This document shows, one piece after another, positions 1 through 7,185 of a DNA stretch of 64,000 nucleotides. The DNA lies in assembly GCF_000021925.1 (NCBI RefSeq), contig NC_011830.1, positions 4,685,001-4,749,000 on the forward strand. The letters are read 5' to 3'. A program made the translations under genes and the position numbers. Position 1 is the first letter of the stretch. Every line of letters begins with the position of its first letter. The notes under the pieces were generated by a model that worked only from the letters and a program-made list of their open reading frames with translations, did not search any database and had not been told where the DNA came from. This DNA comes from Desulfitobacterium hafniense DCB-2 (lineage in GTDB: Bacteria; Bacillota; Desulfitobacteriia; Desulfitobacteriales; Desulfitobacteriaceae).

Positions 1-1338
1 AACAATCGGGCCAAGAATAATACCCAAAGCCATTGTTCCAACATCAAGGCCAATTCTATCGCTCAAATATCCTATTAGACCAAAAACCAGCATTACGACA
101 ACATCAAGCATGCTATTCCTGATTGCGTAAGAACCTATCGCTGCTAAAGCAACAATGGCAACGCCGATATAAGGGGTCGGGATATTAAGAACCTTCGCAA
201 TTCCTTTAATAAGGATCGCACCTATGACTACCATGAATAGGTTTCCTATAATAAGAGAGTTGATAAAGGTATAAGCTAATTCGCCATTCGTTTCAAATAT
301 CTTAAATCCAGGCACTATGCCATGAGCTAACAAGGCGCCCATGATGATCGCCGCTACAGCACTGCCAGGAATCCCCAGTGTCAGCATTGGAATTAAGCTA
401 CCGCCAATCACAGCATTATTGGCCGTTTCACTGGCTACCACGCCTTCCATACAACCTTTCCCGTACTGGCTGCGGTTTTTATCCCAGCGTTTCCCTTCAT
501 TATAGGAAATAATCGAAGCGATTTCTCCGCCAGCCCCAGGCAGGATACCAATCATAGTTCCGATCAAAGATGACCGGAGAAGGTTAGCCTTACACTTCAA
601 AAATACAGAGCGCAGGACCCGAAATATGACTCCTTTCTCTTGAGTATAAGAAGCGATATTTTCATTACTGCTGCCCACCAGTCTGATCACCTGAGAAAAA
701 GAAAACAAACCGATCATCGCCGGAATGACTTCAATTCCCTGAACAAGAGAATAATTTCCGAAAGTGAATCGTGGGGCTCCTCCAACCGGATCCAAACCTA
801 TTGTTGCAACTAACATACCCAAAGCGGCGGCCACAAGCCCCTTGGCTATGTTGTTCTGGGACATAGCAGCAATGGTGCTCAAGCCAAATATACAGAGCCA
901 AAAGAATTCTGCGGCACCGAACATCAGCGAAAATCGAGCCAACGGTCCGGCGAGAAGCAAGAGGAATATAGCACCGACAATCCCCCCAAAAGCCGATCCA
1001 ACCAGAGCTGTATTTAATGCCTCCGGAGCTTTACCCTTTTGAGTCATTGGCCAGCCGTCAAAGGTAGTCGCAACGGAAGAAGGAGTTCCCGGAGTATTAA
1101 TCAAAATGGCTGAGTTTGAACCACCATAGATTGCACCTTGATAAATACCACCTAACATAATAAGACCACTGATCGGATTCATTGCAAATGTGACAGGAAC
1201 CATCAGCGCTACTCCCATAGTTGCTGTTAAGCCGGGAAGTGCACCGATAATAATACCTCCGGCAATGCCTGCTATCAAAAGAAATAAATTAAAAGGAGAA
1301 AAAATATTAATAAGACTTGGCAACAAATATTCCCACAC
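1..1338 (-). CDS. Tripartite tricarboxylate transporter large permease, TctA family (3' end beyond window)
   Basis: Large integral-membrane subunit of a TTT transporter, which takes up a carboxylate-type solute delivered by a periplasmic or lipid-anchored TctC protein. I read 446 open codons from a GTG at 1338 to the left edge; the family is about 500 residues, so roughly the last 50 are missing. The start has a good AGGAGGT site 7 nt upstream (about 1346-1352). Visible family marks are the two repeated Gly-Leu-Pro-Gly style motifs, GALPGLTATMG near residue 25 and GILPGAGGEIAS past the middle, with many hydrophobic segments. It lies 82 nt downstream of tctC on the same strand. The small TctB subunit is not between them, so it is either beyond the edge or absent. 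Substrate is inferred from context as a sulfonated or hydroxy acid. Confidence 0.9.
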   Translation of the reverse strand, partial: MWEYLLPSLINIFSPFNLFLLIAGIAGGIIIGALPGLTATMGVALMVPVTFAMNPISGLIMLGGIYQGAIYGGSNSAILINTPGTPSSVATTFDGWPMTQKGKAPEALNTALVGSAFGGIVGAIFLLLLAGPLARFSLMFGAAEFFWLCIFGLSTIAAMSQNNIAKGLVAAALGMLVATIGLDPVGGAPRFTFGNYSLVQGIEVIPAMIGLFSFSQVIRLVGSSNENIASYTQEKGVIFRVLRSVFLKCKANLLRSSLIGTMIGILPGAGGEIASIISYNEGKRWDKNRSQYGKGCMEGVVASETANNAVIGGSLIPMLTLGIPGSAVAAIIMGALLAHGIVPGFKIFETNGELAYTFINSLIIGNLFMVVIGAILIKGIAKVLNIPTPYIGVAIVALAAIGSYAIRNSMLDVVVMLVFGLIGYLSDRIGLDVGTMALGIILGPIV

Positions 1339-1360
1339 CCCGGCAACCTCCTTTTTAAAA

Positions 1361-1381
1361 GGGGCGAATAGTCCTCGCCCC
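1361..1381. other. Intergenic hairpin between tctC and tctA
   Basis: A 7-bp perfect inverted repeat, GGGGCGA and TCGCCCC, with a 7-nt loop, lies in the 82-nt gap between the substrate-binding protein and permease genes. It has no following T run in the direction of transcription. It may stabilise the 3' end of tctC mRNA and so give more binding protein than permease, as seen in other binding-protein operons. This is inference from position. Confidence 0.5.
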
Positions 1382-1420
1382 TACAACAAATCAGTTATTG
1401 GCATTGTTTACTTATAGTGT

Positions 1421-2404
1421 TTACTTAATTAACCCGAACTTCTTAAGCAGATTCTCGGCTTTATCGTTTTGGCCGTACACATACTTTTCAAAATCTTCAC
1501 CCGGCATGTATTCCATTGGCTGCCCAGCCTTTTTCATATCCGCTATGTATTGAGGGTTCTCATTTATCTTCTTGAAGACATCGCGTAAAAACTGAAGGGC
1601 TTCAGGATCTGTCCCTTTAGGAACAACGAAACCGCGGCGAATATCAGATACAATATCAATTCCCTGCTCTTTCAGTGTCGGGACACCTGGCAGGAATTCG
1701 TGCTCTTCCTCGGCTGCGATTCCCAAAACTTTTATCATATCCAAGCTGCGCATTACATCATTCACATTACCGATCATAATATCCAGTTCGCCGCCTAAAA
1801 GAGCAGCATTCTGATCAGCAGCACCCTTGTAGACAATTTGAGCAGGTTCTATGCCCGTCTTTTCCTGAAGTTCCAGGAGCATTAGATGATGACCTGTGAA
1901 GGTTCCCACAATACCCACCTTCAGTTTCCCTGGATTCGCCTTTGCATAGTCCACTACTTCTTGAACTGAGTTAAATTTACTATCTTTAAGAACTGCAATG
2001 ACTTGAGGATCGTTCACTACCTGAGCTATGTATTCAAAGTCCTCGATTTTGAACTGAGCCCCCTGGCCCAGAGGCTGAAGAACCATGTGAGGTACATTAA
2101 CCCCGCCTATCGTATATCCATCCGGTGCCGATCTGGCCATTTCTGCAAAGCCAATAGCTCCGCCTGCACCCGTAGTATATTTGAATACCCAGGGTTGCTC
2201 AGGAACGAGTTCATTCCAATACTTTTGCATGATACGTGCTTGAACATCACTGGAACCACCAGCACTAAAAGCTATTATCATATTAACAGGTTTGCTAGGA
2301 TACTTTGCAGAATCACCAGAGCTCGCTTTGCTACACCCAGTAAGCGCTAATGATACGATTATTAGTGTGACAACAAATGTTAAAAGAACTTTGTTCTTTT
2401 TCAT
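1421..2404 (-). CDS. TTT transporter solute-binding lipoprotein, TctC/Bug family
   Basis: Extracytoplasmic solute-binding protein that would hand substrate to TctA. The 327-residue product has a lipoprotein signal peptide: basic start, hydrophobic stretch and lipobox LTGC with the acceptor Cys at about residue 24. The mature part has the Bug-family pattern, with YPSKPVNMIIAFSAGG near the N-terminus and IVYKGAADQNAALLGGELD in the second lobe. A GGGAGG site precedes the ATG. It stands between a strong hairpin (2587-2616) and tctA, so it may have its own promoter in the 180-nt leader. Family substrates are diverse carboxylates. In known sulfolactate degraders the slcHFG uptake genes are of this TTT type, which fits the SuyAB-like enzymes upstream. 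Confidence 0.92.
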   Translation of the reverse strand: MKKNKVLLTFVVTLIIVSLALTGCSKASSGDSAKYPSKPVNMIIAFSAGGSSDVQARIMQKYWNELVPEQPWVFKYTTGAGGAIGFAEMARSAPDGYTIGGVNVPHMVLQPLGQGAQFKIEDFEYIAQVVNDPQVIAVLKDSKFNSVQEVVDYAKANPGKLKVGIVGTFTGHHLMLLELQEKTGIEPAQIVYKGAADQNAALLGGELDIMIGNVNDVMRSLDMIKVLGIAAEEEHEFLPGVPTLKEQGIDIVSDIRRGFVVPKGTDPEALQFLRDVFKKINENPQYIADMKKAGQPMEYMPGEDFEKYVYGQNDKAENLLKKFGLIK

Positions 2405-2586
2405 AATCTAAAGCCTCCCTATTATCTCCAAATCGCAACTTTACTTATTTATGGTAAATGTTATTCGAAGTTTCGCATCGTTTGGAAATGATCAAGATCG
2501 ATAAAATCAAGAGGTAGGTACTTCGTTTGATGGATATTTGTTCAAATGTTTCTTTTCACTAGCTGTTAGACACATTGTTATTGCTG

Positions 2587-2616
2587 CTAAGTGCTTCTTT
2601 AAAAAGAAGCACTTAG
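2587..2616 (-). terminator. Long perfect hairpin after the larA-like gene
   Basis: A 14-bp perfect stem (CTAAGTGCTTCTTT with its complement) and a 2-nt nominal loop starts 9 nt past the larA-like stop codon. It is not followed by a clear T run on the minus strand, so it may act as an attenuator or mRNA-end stabiliser rather than a full terminator. It would partly uncouple the enzyme genes from the transporter genes. Confidence 0.6.
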
Positions 2617-2624
2617 CCTGCTCA

Positions 2625-3911
2625 TCATGTTTCAGTCTCGTTACTCTCATCTCTCAATATAGGAATAACAGAGTTGGCATTCGGTAATACCGTTATTTTC
2701 AAACCAGCTGTATCATCAGGAATAACATCATCAATGGCCTCTTGCAGGCTCTTCGTAACCTTAACCATGAGAGCTTTGGCTAATTCCGGGGATACTTTGT
2801 CAGACACCAGGATTGTTTTCGCTTTTAGAAATGTTCTGGTCCAAAGATAGGCTTTATGAGGACCGATCACAAACTCTTTTTCTTTAAAGGAAGTCACAAG
2901 GTCTGACGGATTATCATATAAGGCCATGGTCTTGGCAAAGCTTTCTTCTCCAGACCCTTCGCTGCATTGAGCCACTAAGATGATGACTCCTCCCGGCTTA
3001 ACCAGCTGCAAGGCCGGGGTTAAGGCTTTCTGAGCCTGATAGGCGTTGATATCTTTCGGAAACCCTCCCGGGGATGCGATGACAATGTCAGCCGAACTCA
3101 TCGGTACGCCAAAAATACTCTTGGCAAATTCAACCGCAACACCATGAGCTGTCCTGGGATGACCGGCAACAGCTTTAACGACCTTCTTTTGGGTATTAAG
3201 TACAACATTGACAATCATATCAACCCCAATGATCCGGCCGCAATCCTCTAAATCGATCCGCGCCGGATTTCCTTCCATTTGCCCCAGTTCAGCACCGGGT
3301 TGAAAAAGCCGGACATGATTCCCTGTGATCGTCTCTCTTCCGCCTAAGCCAATGACCGCACCTTTAACTCCTGCGGTGAATCCCATAAATTGATGGGCAT
3401 CAACCATACCGGTCACAATTTTAAAATCCGCCTGAGCAAAATATTGATTGACATAGACAGGCGTTCCTAAGGGAGATGTGCCCAAAAAAGTCAGACAATC
3501 CTGATCATCCGCATCGTGGGGAAGAACCTGTTTTATTTTTTTGGGCAATTCCTCACCCAATATATAATTCATCTCTTCCTGAGTTGCCGGATGATGCAGT
3601 CCGCCACCCACAAGCACCGTAATTTGGTCGCCATGGATTCCAAATTCGGCTAGCCAGGGCAGCAGCTTCTCCACAATGAGGCGAGAGGGCACAGGACGTG
3701 TCATATCACTCACAGCGATAGCCACTGACTTTGCGTTTCTTAGTTTATCAAAATTGATATTCCCTATTAAATTTTGTAAAGCTGCCGAAATTTGTTCGCC
3801 GGCTTCAGCAGTGGGCTCTACCGATTTTAATCTACCATAGACACAGTCAACATCATCGGGTATCAAGCAAGCTTGTGTCCCATGCCCATAAGGCAATTCA
3901 ATTGTTTTCAC
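2625..3911 (-). CDS. LarA-family nickel-pincer 2-hydroxyacid racemase/epimerase
   Basis: Homologue of lactate racemase LarA (DUF2088 fold), which racemises 2-hydroxy acids by hydride transfer with a nickel-pincer nucleotide cofactor made by LarB, LarC and LarE. The 428-residue product keeps residues in LarA-like spacing: His106/His107 in GGGLHHPAT, His173 and Lys183 in DAHQFMGFTAGVKG, and His199 in TGNH. These match the positions of LarA His108, His174, Lys184 and His200 as I recall them. Start is GTG with an AGGGGTGA site. It lies 74 nt after the SuyB/UxaA-like gene, in the same operon. LarA homologues act on several hydroxy acids, so the name lactate racemase should not be assumed. Context suggests sulfolactate enantiomers. 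No larB, larC or larE is in this window. Confidence 0.82.
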   Translation of the reverse strand: MKTIELPYGHGTQACLIPDDVDCVYGRLKSVEPTAEAGEQISAALQNLIGNINFDKLRNAKSVAIAVSDMTRPVPSRLIVEKLLPWLAEFGIHGDQITVLVGGGLHHPATQEEMNYILGEELPKKIKQVLPHDADDQDCLTFLGTSPLGTPVYVNQYFAQADFKIVTGMVDAHQFMGFTAGVKGAVIGLGGRETITGNHVRLFQPGAELGQMEGNPARIDLEDCGRIIGVDMIVNVVLNTQKKVVKAVAGHPRTAHGVAVEFAKSIFGVPMSSADIVIASPGGFPKDINAYQAQKALTPALQLVKPGGVIILVAQCSEGSGEESFAKTMALYDNPSDLVTSFKEKEFVIGPHKAYLWTRTFLKAKTILVSDKVSPELAKALMVKVTKSLQEAIDDVIPDDTAGLKITVLPNANSVIPILRDESNETET

Positions 3912-3985
3912 ACTTTCACCCCTGCCTCACTCAGAGTTGGATTTTCCCTTTACCATCGCTGTTTTTGAATGAGCGACCCCTATTT

Positions 3986-5140
3986 TTATGCGCTGGGATA
4001 GAGGCGGGTAAGCACAAACTCCTTGTGATTGAGCACTTCGGCATCAGTTAAGCAGCCACGTGCTGTTTTCACTACGCATTCCATTACTTTATCTGCCGCC
4101 TGATCAAGAGTCAGCTCTCTGCTGAGCACGCCGCTGATATCCACATCGATATGCTCAGACATAAATTCACAAGTTTTCGGATTCGCCGACATTTTGATCA
4201 CAGGTTCAATGGGGTTGCCCACGATATTGCCTTGACCCGTGATGAAAATATGAAGGGTTGCTCCGGCTGCCATCATGAGTGTAACACATTCAGCTGCCGC
4301 TGCCGAAGTATTCATGAAATAGCGTCCTGGTTTTGTCGGCTCTTCTGCCATTTCCAAAAGACCAATAATGGGGACCTTGCCGGCCTTTTGAATATTGCCC
4401 ATGGCTTTTTCTTCAATCGTTGTCAAACCGCCGGCAATATTCCCTTGGGTTGGTTGTGTACCTAAAAGATCGGCTCCTTTGGATTCAATCATATCCATAT
4501 ACTCTTTATGGACTCTCAAAAATTCCTGAGCAAGTTCGGGCGTAGCAAAATGTTTAGCGAGAATATGCTCTCCTCCCGTTGTTTCAGGTGTTTCGCCAAA
4601 GATAACCGTGCCGCCCATTTCCACCAAACGGTCACCGACTACACCTGCTGTGGGATTTCCTGCAAGACCCGAAGTCGTATCGGATTCACCGCACTTGAAG
4701 CTCACCACCAGATCTTTCAGTTCACATTCTACTTTTTCTAAAGATGTGGCGTATTTTACATATTCATGGGCTTTGCGGGAAGCCATTTCAATGGTTTTTA
4801 AATCACCATGGCCCTCAATACCGAAGTAGGTTACAGGTTTACCGGTTTCAGCAATGCCATCGGCGACTCGCTTCGCCCAGTTTTGTTCAATACCGATAAC
4901 GACGACAGCCGCCACGTTGGGATTGCGTCCCGCTCCGATAATGGTCTTGAAATGCAGCTCAAGGTCGGCTCCGAATTGGATACGGCCATAGGGATGGGGA
5001 AGTGCCAGAGTTCCGGCAATATTGTTGGCAACTGCTTCACAAGCAGCATTGGACAAATCATCCACAGGAAGAATAAGCACATAGTTGCGAATACCGATAC
5101 GCCCATTGTCCCGACGATAGCCTAAGATCTTAGTTTCCAT
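3986..5140 (-). CDS. suyB: Putative (2R)-sulfolactate sulfo-lyase large subunit SuyB (UxaA/altronate dehydratase superfamily)
   Basis: Large subunit of an iron-dependent lyase of the UxaA/GarD superfamily. SuyAB removes sulfite from (R)-sulfolactate to give pyruvate. The 384-residue length equals that of SuyB. The sequence follows the SuyB pattern as I remember it: GYRRDNGRIGIRNY at the start, PHPYGRIQFGADLELHF, SFKCGESDTTSG, FGETPETTGGEH, GNIAGGLTTIEEKA, and the C-terminal HKEFVLTRLYPSA. Altronate and galactarate dehydratases share only the GRxGxRN and CGxSD parts. The start codon overlaps the end of the small-subunit gene by 11 nt, indicating translational coupling. Sulfite released here would be a terminal electron acceptor in a Desulfitobacterium-like host. 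An altronate or other sugar-acid dehydratase is the main alternative. Confidence 0.75.
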   Translation of the reverse strand: METKILGYRRDNGRIGIRNYVLILPVDDLSNAACEAVANNIAGTLALPHPYGRIQFGADLELHFKTIIGAGRNPNVAAVVVIGIEQNWAKRVADGIAETGKPVTYFGIEGHGDLKTIEMASRKAHEYVKYATSLEKVECELKDLVVSFKCGESDTTSGLAGNPTAGVVGDRLVEMGGTVIFGETPETTGGEHILAKHFATPELAQEFLRVHKEYMDMIESKGADLLGTQPTQGNIAGGLTTIEEKAMGNIQKAGKVPIIGLLEMAEEPTKPGRYFMNTSAAAAECVTLMMAAGATLHIFITGQGNIVGNPIEPVIKMSANPKTCEFMSEHIDVDISGVLSRELTLDQAADKVMECVVKTARGCLTDAEVLNHKEFVLTRLYPSA

Positions 5141-5426
5141 AATCCCACCTCGCAGTCTTTAAGTTATGAGTATGTACCCAGTCTCCCACCTTAATATCCT
5201 GGGTTACTTTGCCCACATTTTCACCATACTTGATTAAGTTTTCACCCTGTTTCTTGCTTTTGAGAGCAATTTTGTGTCCCAGTTGGATGTCATGGTTTGC
5301 TGTGACATGGAATTCTTCCCCGCTATGAATGTCCACGCCCATGACTTTCTCGCCGGCCTTAATATCCTGCACGGCGACGCCAACATCATCTTGAGCCTCA
5401 TGCAATAAGAATTTATGGCTGCTCAT
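5130..5426 (-). CDS. suyA: Putative (2R)-sulfolactate sulfo-lyase small subunit SuyA (SAF domain)
   Basis: Small SAF-domain subunit that pairs with the large subunit of UxaA-type lyases. It has 98 residues and covers just this domain. Motifs: KFLLHEAQDDVGVAVQDIKAG at the start, ANHDIQLGHKIAL in the middle and VGDWVHTHNLKT at the end. The HTHNLKTARW-type tail resembles SuyA as I remember it. In altronate dehydratases the two subunits are often fused in one chain; a separate small gene next to the large one is the SuyAB layout. AGGAGG precedes the ATG. It is the first gene of the operon, 207 nt from the divergent ylbF-like gene, with an operator-like palindrome cluster in between. Confidence 0.75.
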   Translation of the reverse strand: MSSHKFLLHEAQDDVGVAVQDIKAGEKVMGVDIHSGEEFHVTANHDIQLGHKIALKSKKQGENLIKYGENVGKVTQDIKVGDWVHTHNLKTARWDYGN

Positions 5427-5449
5427 CTCATTTCCTCCTTTGTGCTTTT

Positions 5450-5526
5450 TACCACTCGTTCTAGTGGTATGTTGTATGTGGTATTACCACTAGCCTCAGT
5501 TTATACGATCCGTCACGATCTGTCAA
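5450..5526 (-). promoter_or_regulatory. suyA promoter with GntR/FadR-type operator cluster
   Basis: On the minus strand a perfect TTGACA (5521-5526) is followed by TATAAACT (5498-5505); spacing is 15 nt to TATAAA or 17 nt to TAAACT. Just downstream lie two palindromes. One is GTGGTATTACCAC (5478-5490), which contains the TGGT-N3-ACCA core of FadR-subfamily GntR operators. The other is TACCACT-N6-AGTGGTA (5450-5469). Their position around the start site suggests repression relieved by the substrate. No GntR gene is in this window, so the regulator must lie elsewhere, perhaps past the left edge. Confidence 0.6.
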
Positions 5527-5633
5527 TATGTATTAAAGAGTTTTTTCACGAATTATTGATGAACCTTTCTTTCTCACCTTCACCACCTCTAAAGCATACT
5601 TTAGTATAAGGAATCGAAGGAGGTGCCCCATTA

Positions 5634-6143
5634 ATGAGCTACATTGACAAGGCCAGGGTACTTGGGGAAGCGCTCAAACAAACCCCCGAAGTACAAGCTA
5701 TCCTTTCCGCAGAGGCGGCCATCAAAGCCGATCCGGAAGCCAACGAAGCATTTCTCCAATATCAGGAAAAGGAACGCCAAATCGTTACCACTCAGATGAT
5801 CAGTAAGGTCATTCCCGAAAAAGATGCTCTGGCCCTTATCGATCTTAAAGTCCGCCTGATCAACAAACATCCCCTGATTCGCACCTATTTTCAGGCCCAG
5901 CAAAGCTTTGAACGGGTCATGGCCATGGTTAATCTCACCATTACCACGACCATCCATGGCATGCCCAGCGCCGATCAGCTTCCCCTGCCTGACGAAATCA
6001 AAAACATGGCCCAAAAGGTTTTGGAATCCATAGGAGGGGGCCAGCAGTCCAAGACCATGGAAATCCCTAAGGATATGAAGCTTCCTCCCGGACTAAAGCT
6101 GCCCCAGGGCTTTAAAATTCCCGGTCTGCCCGAAGAACGCTAG
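5634..6143 (+). CDS. YlbF/YmcA-family protein
   Basis: The 169-residue product has the helical YlbF/YmcA domain over about residues 3-115: YIDKARVLGEALKQTPEVQAI, then a DPEANEAFLQYQEKE stretch typical of the family, ending in a Met/Pro/Leu-rich tail (KLPPGLKLPQGFKIPG). In Bacillus, YlbF, YmcA and YaaT form a complex with an Fe-S cluster that acts in RNA processing, competence and sporulation. Here only one member is seen and the tail is unusual. An AGGAGGTG site lies just before the ATG. It starts a plus-strand run of short genes, most of them membrane or unknown proteins. Cell role is inferred from family only. Confidence 0.8.
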   Translation: MSYIDKARVLGEALKQTPEVQAILSAEAAIKADPEANEAFLQYQEKERQIVTTQMISKVIPEKDALALIDLKVRLINKHPLIRTYFQAQQSFERVMAMVNLTITTTIHGMPSADQLPLPDEIKNMAQKVLESIGGGQQSKTMEIPKDMKLPPGLKLPQGFKIPGLPEER

Positions 6144-6154
6144 GGAATCTTCTG

Positions 6155-6280
6155 ATGCGGCCTCAAAATTATTGCGGTCCCCGCTTCGAAAACCAGATTC
6201 TCCACCCTGTCACCCTCCTGGCCTTTCTGATTGTGATCACCATCGGGGGGTTTCTTATCCTCTACACCTGGTTTTTTTAA
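6155..6280 (+). CDS. Small single-pass membrane protein, unknown
   Basis: A 41-codon frame 11 nt after the ylbF-like stop. It reads MRPQNYCGPRFENQILHPVT followed by a strongly hydrophobic segment of about 20 residues and a Tyr-Thr-Trp-Phe-Phe end. The tight spacing, a GGGAA site, and the plausible soluble-head/membrane-tail layout support it as a real gene. No family recognised. Confidence 0.5.
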   Translation: MRPQNYCGPRFENQILHPVTLLAFLIVITIGGFLILYTWFF

Positions 6281-6308
6281 TCCTCAAGCAAGATAGGAGG
6301 TGAGTGAC

Positions 6309-6887
6309 TTGGCTATAGCGAATGAATCTATCTGCCCCCTGCCTGTCGCTCCCCTCTCCCTTTCCCTGCTTGTTACCAGCCCTATCCAGCGCAACATCCC
6401 CTTCGTCCCGGTCACCGCCGTTCTCTTCCCCCTGGCCAGGGTGGAACTGCCTTATGCCGGCCTGGTGGTGGCCGGCTTGGATATTCTTATGAACTTTCTG
6501 GTCAAGCGTTCCCTGGTGGCGGCCCCCCCCTCTCCCCCAAGAACTCCGTCAGAGTCCTATACAGTCACCCTGACCCTGGATCAACTAGCCGATCTCATTC
6601 AGAGAACCTCTCAGGGTCAGGCTATACGTCCCGGCGGTGCCTTTCAGACCGCCCCTTCGGCGGCATCCTGGGGAGATGAACCTCTCTTTCCTGACCATCT
6701 AAGTTTTTCCCTCTCCATAAGCGGTCCCTTTGGGACCTTCGATGGTACACCGGACTCAGTGTTCAATGTTCCCTTATTTCAACTTCCCGGGGTTCCAGGA
6801 AATTTAATCGTCTCAGTCATCACCATCATTGCTCAGTTCTTAACGGAACAAGCCAATATCAATAACAATGGAGGGGGTAATTTATGA
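6309..6887 (+). CDS. Hypothetical protein of the ylbF-like cluster
   Basis: A 192-residue product with no family I recognise. I chose the TTG at 6309 because AGGAGG occupies 6295-6300, 8 nt upstream; a GTG at 6300 in the same frame would overlap that site. The product is rich in Pro, Leu, Val and Ser with few charges, has a Gln/Arg-containing middle (about residues 85-105), and ends in an Asn-rich tail (NINNNGGG). It could be a coat or surface-associated protein, but this is only a guess from composition. Its stop overlaps the next start by 4 nt (ATGA), so the two are probably co-translated. Confidence 0.6.
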   Translation: MAIANESICPLPVAPLSLSLLVTSPIQRNIPFVPVTAVLFPLARVELPYAGLVVAGLDILMNFLVKRSLVAAPPSPPRTPSESYTVTLTLDQLADLIQRTSQGQAIRPGGAFQTAPSAASWGDEPLFPDHLSFSLSISGPFGTFDGTPDSVFNVPLFQLPGVPGNLIVSVITIIAQFLTEQANINNNGGGNL

Positions 6888-7093
6888 GCCAGGGCAGGAA
6901 TTTTGGCATTGTCTTTAACACGCCGGCAGCAGGAGCCAGCTTCATTGCTCTTACCCTCTTTTTCTTTATTGTCTTTTCGGCAAACTCCATATTATCCTCC
7001 ATCCATTTGAAAACTTTAGGCATCATCATCACCTTAAGCAGTATCGGCTTTCTGTTCTTGATCATTATGATTGCCTTTTTCTTATGCCAATAA
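6884..7093 (+). CDS. Small two-pass membrane protein, unknown
   Basis: A 69-residue product with two hydrophobic segments, about residues 18-36 and 43-66, separated by a short His-Leu-Lys turn. It overlaps the previous gene by ATGA and sits under GGAGGGGG (6871 onward). Last gene of the plus-strand run, ending 5 nt before the hairpin at 7099. Function unknown. Confidence 0.6.
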   Translation: MSQGRNFGIVFNTPAAGASFIALTLFFFIVFSANSILSSIHLKTLGIIITLSSIGFLFLIIMIAFFLCQ

Positions 7094-7098
7094 AGAAA

Positions 7099-7122
7099 GG
7101 AGCTCAGCTATAACCGAGCTCC
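7099..7122. terminator. Bidirectional terminator between convergent genes
   Basis: Inverted repeat GGAGCTC / GAGCTCC with partly paired interior. Read on the minus strand it is followed by TTTCTTTATT, a good terminator tail for the Gly/Met-rich gene that ends at 7186. On the plus strand it follows the small membrane gene. Confidence 0.6.
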
Positions 7123-7185
7123 CTCTGACCCCAAAACTATACTGTCACCTGCACTGGGCTTTACATAAACTTTGGCTGATGCTGA

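Noticed and set aside
764..1417. Plus-strand ORFs opposite tctA
   Set aside because: They are shadows of the open minus-strand TctA frame, which has clear family motifs and a ribosome site.
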